From assembly GCF_003590945.1 (NCBI RefSeq), contig NZ_QYUK01000011.1, positions 524,001 through 588,000 on the forward strand: DNA of 64,000 nucleotides, given 5' to 3'. This document shows, piece by piece, positions 35,299-43,493 of this stretch; the first letter of the stretch is position 1; each line of letters begins with the position of its first letter. The stretch comes from Oleomonas cavernae. GTDB taxonomy: Bacteria; Pseudomonadota; Alphaproteobacteria; Zavarziniales; Zavarziniaceae. The notes below the pieces were generated by a model. The model searched no databases and was not told the DNA's origin. It was given only the letters and a program-made list of their open reading frames with translations. The position numbers were made by a program, and so were the translations under genes.

Positions 35299-36417
35299 TT
35301 AACCGGCCAGGGCCAATTCCGGCGCGGCATAGGCATAACCCAGGTCGCGCGCGACAGCGGCATAGGTTACCTGGCCGCGGTGCACGTTCAGGCCCGCCTT
35401 CAGGTGGGGGCTTTCCAGCAGCGCCTGCCTGTAACCCTTGTCGGCGATCGCCAGGCCAAAAGGCAGGGTGGCGTTGTTCAAGGCAAAGGTCGAGGTGCGC
35501 GGCACCGCACCGGGCATGTTGGCGACGCAATAGTGCACCACGCCGTCGACGACATAGGTCGGGTTCTCGTGGGTCGTGGCGTGGGAGGTCTCGAAGCACC
35601 CGCCCTGGTCGATCGCCACGTCGACCAGCACCGATCCGGGCCTCATCGCCTTGACATGGGCCGCGGTCACCAGCCGCGGTGCCGCGGCGCCGGCCACCAG
35701 CACGGCACCGATTACAAGGTCCGCCGCCGGCAGCAATTGGTCGAAGGCGGCCCTCGTCGAATATTGCGTGGTCAGCGAGGGGCCGAAGCGCTTGGCCAGC
35801 CGGTCGAGCACGGGCAGCGCCCGGTCCAGCACGGTCACATCGGCGCCCATGCCCAGCGCCACCTCGATCGCGTTTTCGCCCACCACGCCGCCACCGATCA
35901 CCACGACATTGGCCGGCGGCACGCCCGGCACGCCACCGATCAGGATGCCGGCGCCGCCGTGGGCGCGTTCCAGGGCGGATGCGCCGGCCTGCACCGCCAG
36001 CTTGCCCGCCACCTGCGACATGGGGGCGAGCAGGGGCAGGCCGCCCTGGGCATCGGTCACCGTCTCGTAGGCGATGCACACCGCCCCGCTGGCGACCAGG
36101 TCGCGCGTCTGCTCGGGATCGGGCGCCAGGTGCAGGTAGGTGAACAGGATCTGGCCAGGGCGCAGCATCCGCCGTTCGCCCGCCTGCGGCTCCTTCACCT
36201 TCACGATCATGTCGGCGCCGGCGAAGATTTCGGCCGGCTCGGCCGCGATGGCGGCCCCGGCGGCCTGGTAGTCGCCATCGGACGCGCCGATGCCGATGCC
36301 GGCCTTGCTCTCGACCACGACCTGATGACCGTGGGCGGTGAATTCCTGCACGCTGCCCGGGGTCAGGCCGACGCGGAACTCGTTGTTCTTGATTTCCTTG
36401 GGGACACCGATGCGCAT
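35299..36417 (-). CDS. ald: Alanine dehydrogenase
   Basis: 372 residues, full length. NAD-dependent reversible conversion of L-alanine to pyruvate and ammonia. N-terminal MRIGVPKEIKNNEFRVGLTP with substrate-binding residues, KVKEPQ containing the conserved Lys, LAPD, the NAD fold VVVIGGGVVGENAIEVALGM, then VDVAIDQGGCFETSHATTH. The divergent Lrp-type gene (36544) is the expected regulator. Confidence 0.97.
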   Translation of the reverse strand: MRIGVPKEIKNNEFRVGLTPGSVQEFTAHGHQVVVESKAGIGIGASDGDYQAAGAAIAAEPAEIFAGADMIVKVKEPQAGERRMLRPGQILFTYLHLAPDPEQTRDLVASGAVCIAYETVTDAQGGLPLLAPMSQVAGKLAVQAGASALERAHGGAGILIGGVPGVPPANVVVIGGGVVGENAIEVALGMGADVTVLDRALPVLDRLAKRFGPSLTTQYSTRAAFDQLLPAADLVIGAVLVAGAAAPRLVTAAHVKAMRPGSVLVDVAIDQGGCFETSHATTHENPTYVVDGVVHYCVANMPGAVPRTSTFALNNATLPFGLAIADKGYRQALLESPHLKAGLNVHRGQVTYAAVARDLGYAYAAPELALAG

Positions 36418-36543
36418 GTCCAGCCTCCTTTGGCGAGCCTGTCGATTTTACCAAAGCTGGAGCGCCAAGTGCGTGCAAAGCTTGCGCCTGAATTCATTCG
36501 CGGCGCATGATTCAGGCGTTGGAATTCAAAAAACGGTGGAATC

Positions 36544-36993
36544 ATGCAAGAGGTGGCGTTGGATCGCATGGATCACGCGATCCTGGATGTCCTCAAGCGC
36601 GACGGCCGCATGACCGCCACCGAACTGGCCGGCCGCGTCGGCCTGTCGGCTTCGGCCTGTTCGCGGCGGATCAAGCGGCTGGAAGACGTCGGCGTCATCA
36701 CCGGCTATGGCGCCGCCATCAACGAGGCGGCCCGGGCGCGGGGCCTCACCGTCGTCGTCTTCGTCTCGCTGCACAGCCAGACCGAGGAATTCCTCTCCGC
36801 CTTCGAGCGGGCGGTGCAGCGCTGCGAAAACGTGGTCGAAGGCTACCTGCTCTCTGGCCCGTTCGATTATTCGCTGCGCGTGCTGGCCCGCGATGTCGGC
36901 GATTACGAGCGCATCCACAAGGAACAGCTCTCGCGCCTGCCCGGCGTCTCGCGCATGCAATCCAATTTCGCCCTGCGGAAAGTGGTGGGCTGA
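36544..36993 (+). CDS. Lrp/AsnC-family transcriptional regulator
   Basis: 149 residues. Winged helix at the N-terminus (LDRMDHAILDVLKRDGRMTA, TELAGRVGLSASACSRRIKR) and an RAM/ACT-type effector domain after residue 65. Divergent from ald with a 126-bp shared promoter region, as in AldR/ald pairs of other bacteria, so control of ald in response to alanine is likely. Confidence 0.9.
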   Translation: MQEVALDRMDHAILDVLKRDGRMTATELAGRVGLSASACSRRIKRLEDVGVITGYGAAINEAARARGLTVVVFVSLHSQTEEFLSAFERAVQRCENVVEGYLLSGPFDYSLRVLARDVGDYERIHKEQLSRLPGVSRMQSNFALRKVVG

Positions 36994-37059
36994 ACGGATA
37001 TTGACCGTCTCGCGGGGATTGTCCAACATAAGAGACTTTCAGTTTATATAGTGGACAAC

Positions 37060-37587
37060 ATGCCCGGAATCGACATCAAAGCCCTCAGCGCCTCGCCGCC
37101 GGTCTGCGGCATGTTGAGCGACATCCTGGTGGAGGTGGTCGCCAATGGGGGTTCGGTCAGCTTCATGCACCCGCTCGACCCGGCGATGGCACGCGCCTTC
37201 TGGGACAAGTCGCTGGCGGCGGCGGCCCGCGGCGAGCGGGTGGTGCTGGGCGCCTGGGACGGCGAGGTCATCGTCGGCACCGTGACCCTGCTGCTCGACT
37301 GCCCGCCCAACCAGCCCCACCGCGCCGAAATCGCCAAGCTGATGACCCGCCTCAGCCATCGCGGCCGCGGCATCGCCGCCGCCCTGATGCGCGCCGCCGA
37401 GGTCTTGGCGGCCTCACGCGGGCGCACCCTCCTGGTCCTCGACACGGCGACCGAGGACGGGGCGGCGGCTCTCTACGAAGGGCTGGGCTATACCCTCGCC
37501 GGCGAGATCCCGGACTACGCCCTGAAGCCCCATGGCGGGTTGACGGGCACGCTGATCTATTGGAAGCGGATCGGCGATGGGCATTGA
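37060..37587 (+). CDS. GNAT-family N-acetyltransferase
   Basis: 175 residues. Acetyl-CoA loop region KLMTRLSHRGRGIAAALMRA (Q/RxxGxG/A type), then LLVLDTATEDGAAALYEGLG and YTLAGEIPDYALKP. Substrate unknown. A GTG nine bases earlier (37051) is an alternative start; neither has a good ribosome site. Confidence 0.85.
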   Translation: MPGIDIKALSASPPVCGMLSDILVEVVANGGSVSFMHPLDPAMARAFWDKSLAAAARGERVVLGAWDGEVIVGTVTLLLDCPPNQPHRAEIAKLMTRLSHRGRGIAAALMRAAEVLAASRGRTLLVLDTATEDGAAALYEGLGYTLAGEIPDYALKPHGGLTGTLIYWKRIGDGH

Positions 37588-37590
37588 CAG

Positions 37591-37607
37591 CGTCATCCGG
37601 GATGACG
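37591..37607. repeat. Minimal GTCATCC palindrome
   Basis: CGTCATCC-G-GGATGACG, an 8-bp stem with one unpaired base. Looks like a collapsed copy of the GTCATCCCGG repeat family. Confidence 0.5.
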
Positions 37608-37623
37608 AGCTGAAGGGTGGGCG

Positions 37624-38046
37624 TCAGCGCATCGGGTTGATGAACCCCAGCCCCTCGAAGTCGCGCTCGTTATCGGTGACGACGGTGCAATCGTTCACCT
37701 CGGCGATGGCGGCGATGATCATGTCGAGGGCGCTGCGGGGGCGGCCCTGTGCGGTGCCGGCCGCCATCAGCCGGGCCCAGGCCAGGGCGGCCGCCTCGTC
37801 GAAGGCGAGGATGCGGCCCTGAAACAGGGCCGGCGGTCCCTCCGGGCCTGAGAACCATTGTTCCAGCAGCCGGCGCTTGCGGCCTGCCGGCAGCTCCAGC
37901 AGGCCGCGCCAGATTTCACCGATGGTTGGGGATGAGATGAACAAGGTCTCGTCCGCCTGATCGGCCATCCAGGCGATCAGCTCGGGCGAGGGGATGGGCT
38001 TGGTGACATTGCTGATGATGTTGGTATCGAGGAGATAGCGAGTCAC
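37624..38046 (-). CDS. vapC: VapC-type PIN-domain toxin ribonuclease
   Basis: 140 residues. PIN acidic residues in YLLDTNIISN, SPTIGEIWRG, SALDMIIAAIA and VVTDNERDF make the Mg site. VapC toxins cleave tRNA or rRNA. Overlaps its antitoxin by 4 bases. Confidence 0.92.
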   Translation of the reverse strand: MTRYLLDTNIISNVTKPIPSPELIAWMADQADETLFISSPTIGEIWRGLLELPAGRKRRLLEQWFSGPEGPPALFQGRILAFDEAAALAWARLMAAGTAQGRPRSALDMIIAAIAEVNDCTVVTDNERDFEGLGFINPMR

Positions 38047-38345
38047 AGGTCGACCTTGCGGCCGGTGGTGACCGGGCGTTCGATTTCGAGATCGGCGCCA
38101 ACCAGCGGCGAACGGCGCAGTGCTGCCAGGATGCCGCCCTTTTTCGGCGGTTCACTCGACAGGGTCTGGGTGACCACGGCGCGAATCTGCGCCGCTTGCC
38201 CGTCGCCCTCGGCCAGGCGTTTTGCCAGCGACCGGATCAAGGCCCGGTCGGTCTCCAATGCCATGACCTCGAACCGGGCCATGCCGCGATCCTGCAACCG
38301 GTCGCGATAGGTTTTGAGCGCGCGCTTCTGCGGGGTGTCGACCAT
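38043..38345 (-). CDS. vapB: Antitoxin of the VapC module
   Basis: 100 residues. The N-terminal part (KTYRDRLQDRGMARFEVMAL) fits a ribbon-helix-helix-like antitoxin and the C-terminal tail (LVGADLEIERPVTTGRKVDL) would bind the toxin. Position directly before vapC with overlap supports the call more than the sequence itself. Confidence 0.75.
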   Translation of the reverse strand: MVDTPQKRALKTYRDRLQDRGMARFEVMALETDRALIRSLAKRLAEGDGQAAQIRAVVTQTLSSEPPKKGGILAALRRSPLVGADLEIERPVTTGRKVDL

Positions 38346-38360
38346 GTCGGCAATCCTTGA

Positions 38361-38392
38361 ATATATCCAGATATATATCCAGGCATATCCGG
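38361..38392. promoter_or_regulatory. Direct-repeat operator upstream of the VapBC-type genes
   Basis: ATATCCAG at 38363 and 38375 and ATATCCGG at 38385, spaced one helical turn apart in an AT-rich promoter. Fits cooperative autoregulation by the antitoxin-toxin complex. Confidence 0.5.
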
Positions 38393-38531
38393 ATTTTCAA
38401 GTCGCGTTTCCCCCAAAGGGCGGCGGCGCCTCGGGAAAGCTGAAGCCGGGCCCCGGAAAGCAATATTTTTCTCGGAATCTGTTCCGGCCCATCATCGTGC
38501 CACGGGCGACCGGCGCGAGAGGATAGGCGGC

Positions 38532-40034
38532 ATGATCCGGACGGGACAGCAATACAGGGACTCGCTGCGCGATGGCCGCGAGGTTCACATCAACGGCGAG
38601 CGGGTGGCAGACGTCACCACGCACCCGATGTTCAAGCCGCTGGTGGACATCCGTGCCCGCATCTACGACATGCAGCATGATCCTGCCACGGCCGGCATCA
38701 TGACCTATGGCCAGGACGGCGAGATCAGCGCCATCGGCAACAAGCTGCCCCTGGTCCAGAGCGACTGGTGGGACAAGCGCCGTGCCACCGACACGGTGCT
38801 CGAGACCATCGGCGGCGTCGTCACCCGGGTGGGCGACGAGACGGTGGGCGAGATGTGGTCCCTGTTCGACGGCCAGGACCTGCTGAACGAGGTCGATCCC
38901 CAGTTCTCGGTCAACATCCGCAATCACATCCACCAGGTCGTGCACCACGACCCGTTCCACGTCTCGGCCAATACCGATCCCAAGGGCGACCGCTCCAAGC
39001 CGCCGCAGGAACAAGATCCCGACATGCTGCTGCATGTCGTGAAGGAGACCGACGCCGGCATCGTGGTGCGCGGGGCCAAGTTCGAGACCGCCGCAGCCTA
39101 TGCCAACCAGGCCTTCACCAAGCCGACCATCGCCAACTGGGGCAATGCCGCCCTGTCCGACTATGCCGTGGGCTTCATCTGTGACCTGGGCAGTCCCGGC
39201 CTCAAGTTCATCTGCCGCACCGGCTTTGCCGGCCGGGCGCCGGCCGAGGACTATCCCCTGTCGAACCGCTTCGACGAGGTCGACACCCTGGTGATCTTCG
39301 ACAATGTCCTGATCCCGTGGGAGAACGTGCTGTTCTACCGCCATACCAGGGCGGCGACCTTTATCCGCGCCACCCTGCACCGCTATTCGGCCTTCGCCTA
39401 TGTCCAGCGCAACCTGAAGCTGGCCGACATGATGATCGGCGCCGCCCTGTTCAACGCTCGCCAGACGGGGCTGGACAAGCAGCAGGCGGTGCAGGAGAAG
39501 CTGGCACAGCTCGCCGTCTACCGCGAGGGCATCAACGCCCACCTGACCGCGGCCGTGGCCCTGGCCGAGCGCAGCCCGGGCGGCTTGCTGATGCCCAACC
39601 AGTCGCTGCTCTACACCGGCCGGGTGCTGGCCTGCTCCCAGCTTCATGAGATGATGCACATTGCCCGCGAACTGTGCGGCGGCCAGATCTGCATCACGCC
39701 GGATGCGGCGGCCTTCCGCGATCCGCAATCCGGCCCCTGGCTGGAGAAATACTACACGATCAACGCGGACTGGGTGGCGGACGACCGGCGCAAGCTGCTG
39801 GCCTTTGCCCGCGACCTGCTGAATTCCGACTATGCCGGCCACCGCCTGACCTTCCAGCTCTTCGCCCAGTCCCCGCCCTTCGCGCACCTGGCTGCGGTCT
39901 ATCGCAATTTCGACTGGGACGGCCCCCTGGACATGGTGCGCAAGTCGGCCGGCCTGTCGGACAAGGTCATGGGCAAGACCGGCCGTCCCGCCGGCGACGG
40001 GGCCATCACCCAGTATTTCAGGGCCGCCGAATAG
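38532..40034 (+). CDS. 4-hydroxyphenylacetate 3-hydroxylase (HpaB)-family flavin monooxygenase
   Basis: 500 residues, normal for the family (acyl-CoA-dehydrogenase-like fold, uses reduced FAD from a separate reductase). Landmarks: MIRTGQQYRDSLRDGREVHI at the N-terminus, MLLHVVKETDAGIVVRGAKF, VIFDNVLIPWENVLFYR, then REGINAHLTAAVALAERSPG. No HpaC-type reductase is near. The neighbours (RidA, DUF1028, amine dehydrogenase) suggest a nitrogen-containing aromatic or heterocyclic substrate rather than 4-hydroxyphenylacetate. Confidence 0.88.
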   Translation: MIRTGQQYRDSLRDGREVHINGERVADVTTHPMFKPLVDIRARIYDMQHDPATAGIMTYGQDGEISAIGNKLPLVQSDWWDKRRATDTVLETIGGVVTRVGDETVGEMWSLFDGQDLLNEVDPQFSVNIRNHIHQVVHHDPFHVSANTDPKGDRSKPPQEQDPDMLLHVVKETDAGIVVRGAKFETAAAYANQAFTKPTIANWGNAALSDYAVGFICDLGSPGLKFICRTGFAGRAPAEDYPLSNRFDEVDTLVIFDNVLIPWENVLFYRHTRAATFIRATLHRYSAFAYVQRNLKLADMMIGAALFNARQTGLDKQQAVQEKLAQLAVYREGINAHLTAAVALAERSPGGLLMPNQSLLYTGRVLACSQLHEMMHIARELCGGQICITPDAAAFRDPQSGPWLEKYYTINADWVADDRRKLLAFARDLLNSDYAGHRLTFQLFAQSPPFAHLAAVYRNFDWDGPLDMVRKSAGLSDKVMGKTGRPAGDGAITQYFRAAE

Positions 40035-40042
40035 GGAATGCC

Positions 40043-40456
40043 ATGGTTCACAAGCGTATCCGCCCGTTCAACACCCGCGACACCTATCCTGAGCAGAAAC
40101 TGGACAACGACCTGTGCCAGACGGTGGTCGCCCGCGGCACCATGGTCTTCGTGCGCGGCCAGATCGGCCAGGACCTGGACACGTCCAGGAGTGTCGGCAT
40201 CGGCGACGTGACGGCCCAGACCGAGCAGGCCATGGCCAATATCAAGATGCTGCTGGAGGAGGCGGGTTCGGAGCTCGCCCATATCTGCAAGATCACGATC
40301 TACATCGTCGATCCGCGCTACCGCGAGGATGTCTACCGCACCGTGGGCCGCTGGCTGAAGGGCGTCTTCCCGGTTTCGACCGGCATCGTGGTTTCGGCGC
40401 TGGCCCGGCCCGAATGGCTGGTCGAAATCGACGCCACCGCTGTCATTCCCGATTAG
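40043..40456 (+). CDS. RidA-family enamine/imine deaminase
   Basis: 137 residues. Rid fold with the conserved Arg in LARPEWLVEIDATAV and the helix AQTEQAMANIKMLLEEAGS. Members hydrolyse reactive imines or act in catabolic pathways releasing ammonia. Starts 9 bases after the HpaB-type gene, so the two are co-transcribed. Confidence 0.9.
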   Translation: MVHKRIRPFNTRDTYPEQKLDNDLCQTVVARGTMVFVRGQIGQDLDTSRSVGIGDVTAQTEQAMANIKMLLEEAGSELAHICKITIYIVDPRYREDVYRTVGRWLKGVFPVSTGIVVSALARPEWLVEIDATAVIPD

Positions 40457-40465
40457 GCTTGAAAA

Positions 40466-40568
40466 GCCCCCTCCGCCCATTGGGGGGAGGGGGTTGGGGG
40501 AGGTGGGCTGCACCGGCCCACCGTGCCCCCCTCCTCACCCAACCCTCTCCTCCGGGGGAGGAGAGGGC
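40466..40568. repeat. Palindromic repeat, CCCTCTCC/GGAGAGGG family
   Basis: Left arm CCCCCTCCGCCCATTGGGGG, right arm CCTCTCCTCCGGGGGAGGAG, with an inner GGTGGGCTG/GGCCCACC. Same family as 47345-47464 and 57931-58077. Sits inside the catabolic operon between the RidA and DUF1028 genes. Confidence 0.75.
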
Positions 40569-40589
40569 TAACCAGGTTAAGAGGCGTTC

Positions 40590-41264
40590 ATGACCTTCTC
40601 CCTCTCCGCCCGCTGCCCGGATACCGGCATGTTCGGCATTGCCATCACCTCGTCCTCCCCGGCGGTGGCGGCGCGCTGCGCCTGGGCCAGGGCGGGGGTG
40701 GGCGTGGTCGCGACCCAGAACGTGACCGACCCGACCTTGGGCAACCGCGGGCTGGACCTGATGGAGAAGGGCGCCAGTGCCGCCCAGGCGCTGGATGTCC
40801 TGGTGTCAAGCGCCCCCTTCATCGAATACCGGCAACTGGCGGTGATCGATGCCGCGGGCGGCACCGCCGTCTTCTGCGGGGCCAAGGCCCTGGGCATCTA
40901 CAACACCGCGCAGGGGCTGAACGCGGTCGCCGCCGGCAACCTGCTGGCCCACGACGGCGTGCCCGCCGCCCTGGTCAAGGCCTTCGAGGCTTCCAGGGGC
41001 CATCTCGCCGCGCGCCTGCTCGAGACGATGGACGCTGGCCTTGCCGCGGGCGGCGAGGCCGGGCCGATCCATTCCGCTGGCCTTCTCGTGGTGGACAAGC
41101 ACTCGTGGCCGGTGGTCGACCTGCGGGTGGACTGGGCCGACGAGGATCCCCTCGGCCAACTTCGCAAGGTTTGGGACATCTATGCGCCGCAACTCGGCGC
41201 CTATGTTTCCCGCGCCCTCGACCCGCGCGAGGCGCCAAGCTACGGTGTGCCCGGCGATCTCTGA
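40590..41264 (+). CDS. DUF1028 family protein (Ntn-hydrolase-like)
   Basis: 224 residues. Family blocks: MTFSLSARCPDTGMFGIAIT, VATQNVTDPTLGNRGLDLME, then LVVDKHSWPVVDLRVD. The family has an Ntn-hydrolase-like fold and usually sits beside RidA, deacylases or amino-acid catabolism genes, as here. The reaction is not known. Confidence 0.88.
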   Translation: MTFSLSARCPDTGMFGIAITSSSPAVAARCAWARAGVGVVATQNVTDPTLGNRGLDLMEKGASAAQALDVLVSSAPFIEYRQLAVIDAAGGTAVFCGAKALGIYNTAQGLNAVAAGNLLAHDGVPAALVKAFEASRGHLAARLLETMDAGLAAGGEAGPIHSAGLLVVDKHSWPVVDLRVDWADEDPLGQLRKVWDIYAPQLGAYVSRALDPREAPSYGVPGDL

Positions 41265-41276
41265 CGGAAAGGGCCC

Positions 41277-42281
41277 ATGCGCTTCACCCTTCGGCACCTG
41301 GAATATTTCGTCGCCGCGGGCGAAACGGGCTCCATCACGCTCGCTTCCGAGCGCATCAATATTTCCCAGCCCTCGATCTCCACCGCCATCTCGCACCTGG
41401 AGGCGGAGCTGGGCGTCCAGCTTTTCGTGCGCCACCATGCGCAAGGCCTGTCCCTGACCCCGGCCGGCCGCCGCCTGCTGCGTGAAGCCAAGCACCTGCT
41501 GGACCAGGCCAACGGCCTCTACGACGTCGCCTCGGAAGTGACCGAGGAGGTGCGGGGGCCGCTGGCGGTGGGCTGCATGCTGACGCTGGCCCCCATGGTC
41601 ATCCCCGAACTGTGCCATTCCTTCATGGCCTCGTTCCCGCGCGCCGACCTGCGGCAGCAGGAAGGCCACCAGGAAGACCTGTTCGAGGGCCTGCGGCGCG
41701 CCAGGCTGGACGTCGCCCTGGTCTATGACCTGCAGGTGCCCAAGGACATCGCCTTCGAGCCGCTGGTCAGCTTGCCCGTCCATGTGGTGGTCAGCGAGAT
41801 CCATCCCATGGCCAATCGCGGCACGGTCAGCCTGACCGACCTCAAGGACGAGCCGCTGATCCTGCTCGACCTGCCCTACAGCCGGGAATACTTCCTGGCC
41901 ATGTACCAGCGCGACGGGATCGAGCCGCATATCGCCGCCCGCTCCGCCTACCCCGACGTGATCCGCACCATGGTCGCCAACGGCTATGGCTATACCCTGG
42001 CCAATGTCCGGCCGCGCTCGGAACTGGCGCTCGATGGGCGCCGGGTGGTGCGGGTCAGGCTGGCCGGCGGTCATCGGCCGGTGGTGGTGGGCCTCGCCAC
42101 CGCCGAGGGCCTGAAGAAGTCACGCCTGCTCAAGGCCTTCGAGACCCACTGCCGCACCTTCATCTCGGACGGTTACATCCCCGGCATGGTGCCGCCCCGG
42201 CTCGACAATCACCTCAACGGCGAAGGTAGCCCAGCAGGGCCGACAGAAAGCGGTCGCATTCTGCCAGTTGGCTCGCGCTGA
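41277..42281 (+). CDS. LysR-family transcriptional regulator
   Basis: 334 residues. N-terminal winged helix (LRHLEYFVAAGETGSITLAS, RINISQPSISTAISHLEAEL) and a periplasmic-binding-protein-like effector domain. Only 12 bases after the DUF1028 gene in the same direction, so it is probably a co-transcribed pathway regulator. Its 3' end overlaps the convergent deacetylase gene by 68 bp. Confidence 0.9.
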   Translation: MRFTLRHLEYFVAAGETGSITLASERINISQPSISTAISHLEAELGVQLFVRHHAQGLSLTPAGRRLLREAKHLLDQANGLYDVASEVTEEVRGPLAVGCMLTLAPMVIPELCHSFMASFPRADLRQQEGHQEDLFEGLRRARLDVALVYDLQVPKDIAFEPLVSLPVHVVVSEIHPMANRGTVSLTDLKDEPLILLDLPYSREYFLAMYQRDGIEPHIAARSAYPDVIRTMVANGYGYTLANVRPRSELALDGRRVVRVRLAGGHRPVVVGLATAEGLKKSRLLKAFETHCRTFISDGYIPGMVPPRLDNHLNGEGSPAGPTESGRILPVGSR

Positions 42282-43365
42282 CATATTCATCCGGCTTGTG
42301 GGCCTGGACGATGCTGCCCGGCCCGCACACCACGGTGGGAATCCCCAAGTTCTCCGTGAACAGGCCGCCCTCGGTGCCGAAGCTGATCTTGCCGTGGCTG
42401 TTGCCGCCGGTCAGCGCCTTCACGAAAGCGACCACTTCCGCCGCCGGCGGCGTGTCCAGGCCGGGATAGCCCGACAGGGTCTCGAGGCTGATGCCGGCCT
42501 CGGGAAAACGCGCCTTCGCCGCCGCTTCGATCGCGCGGGCCTCGTCGGCCAGCCGCGCCACCAGCGGGCCGGCGGGTTCGGCCGGCAGGTGGCGGATTTC
42601 CAGGTCCAGCACGCAATCCTTCGGGACGATGTTCAAGGCGGTGCCGCCGCGGATCGTGCCGACATGCAAGGTGGTGTGGTCGACCTCGTAATCCGCGTCC
42701 TTGGCACCGGTCAGGGCGATATCGTCCTGGAGGCGGCGTAAGGCGGCGATCAGGTCGGTTGCCAGGTGGATCGCGTTCAAGCCGTCCGGCGCCAGGCTGG
42801 AATGGCATTCGACCCCGTGGCAATGGGCGCGCAGGGCGGTCTTGCCCTTATGCGCGACCACCACCTGCATCGAGGTCGGCTCCCCCACCACACAGGCGCG
42901 CGGGCGGACAGGCAGCCCGGCCATCATCTCGATCAGCCGGCGCACGCCGACGCAGCCGATCTCCTCGTCATGGGACAGCGCGATGTGCAGCGGCGTGCTC
43001 AGCGTCTCTCGCGCGGCGCGGCGGGCCAGCGTCAGCACGCAGGCGATGAAGCCCTTCATGTCGGCGCTGCCGCGGCCGAACAGCAGGCCGTCCTGGCGGT
43101 GCAGCCGGAACGGGTCGCTGCTCCAGGCCTGGCCGTCGACCGGCACCACATCCGTGTGGCCCGACAGCATGATGCCGGGGATGCCGGCCGGCCCGATGGT
43201 GGCGAAGAGATTGGCCTTGGCGCCGTCCGCGCTGAACACCAACCGGCTGGCCACGCCCAGTGCGGCAAGCTCGCCCTCCACATAGCGGATCAGGCCCAAG
43301 TTGCTGTCCCGGCTGACGGTTGGAAAGGCGATCAGCCGTTCCAGGATCTCGATCGATTCACTCAT
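42214..43365 (-). CDS. Acetylornithine deacetylase (ArgE)-like M20 metallohydrolase
   Basis: 383 residues from the ATG at 43365 (AAGGGAAG before it). Metal ligands and catalytic residues: LSGHTDVVPVDG (His, Asp), FGRGSADMKGF (Asp), SHDEEIGCVG (Glu-Glu), VVGEPTS and a late His in IVQAHKPDEYV. Dimerisation domain between. Either arginine synthesis or, given the neighbours, deacylation of an N-acylated catabolite. Confidence 0.88.
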   Translation of the reverse strand: MSESIEILERLIAFPTVSRDSNLGLIRYVEGELAALGVASRLVFSADGAKANLFATIGPAGIPGIMLSGHTDVVPVDGQAWSSDPFRLHRQDGLLFGRGSADMKGFIACVLTLARRAARETLSTPLHIALSHDEEIGCVGVRRLIEMMAGLPVRPRACVVGEPTSMQVVVAHKGKTALRAHCHGVECHSSLAPDGLNAIHLATDLIAALRRLQDDIALTGAKDADYEVDHTTLHVGTIRGGTALNIVPKDCVLDLEIRHLPAEPAGPLVARLADEARAIEAAAKARFPEAGISLETLSGYPGLDTPPAAEVVAFVKALTGGNSHGKISFGTEGGLFTENLGIPTVVCGPGSIVQAHKPDEYVSASQLAECDRFLSALLGYLRR

Positions 43366-43493
43366 GCTTCCCTTGTAGCCCCGGGCTGCCGGCCGCGAAA
43401 CCACGCCCTGCCGAAGCAGCGCTTCGCAAAAGCCTTCTGGCCGCTTCACCGCGTGATGCCACAATGCGACGGTCAAGCTTTCTGGGGCGGTGC

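Noticed and set aside
35258-36478. Alternative minus-strand frame over alanine dehydrogenase
   Set aside because: A Arg/Gly-rich shadow; the ald frame has complete family motifs.
40465-40570. C-rich/G-rich repeat considered as a CRISPR or tandem array
   Set aside because: It is a single palindromic unit with no regularly spaced repeats; related units are dispersed singly.
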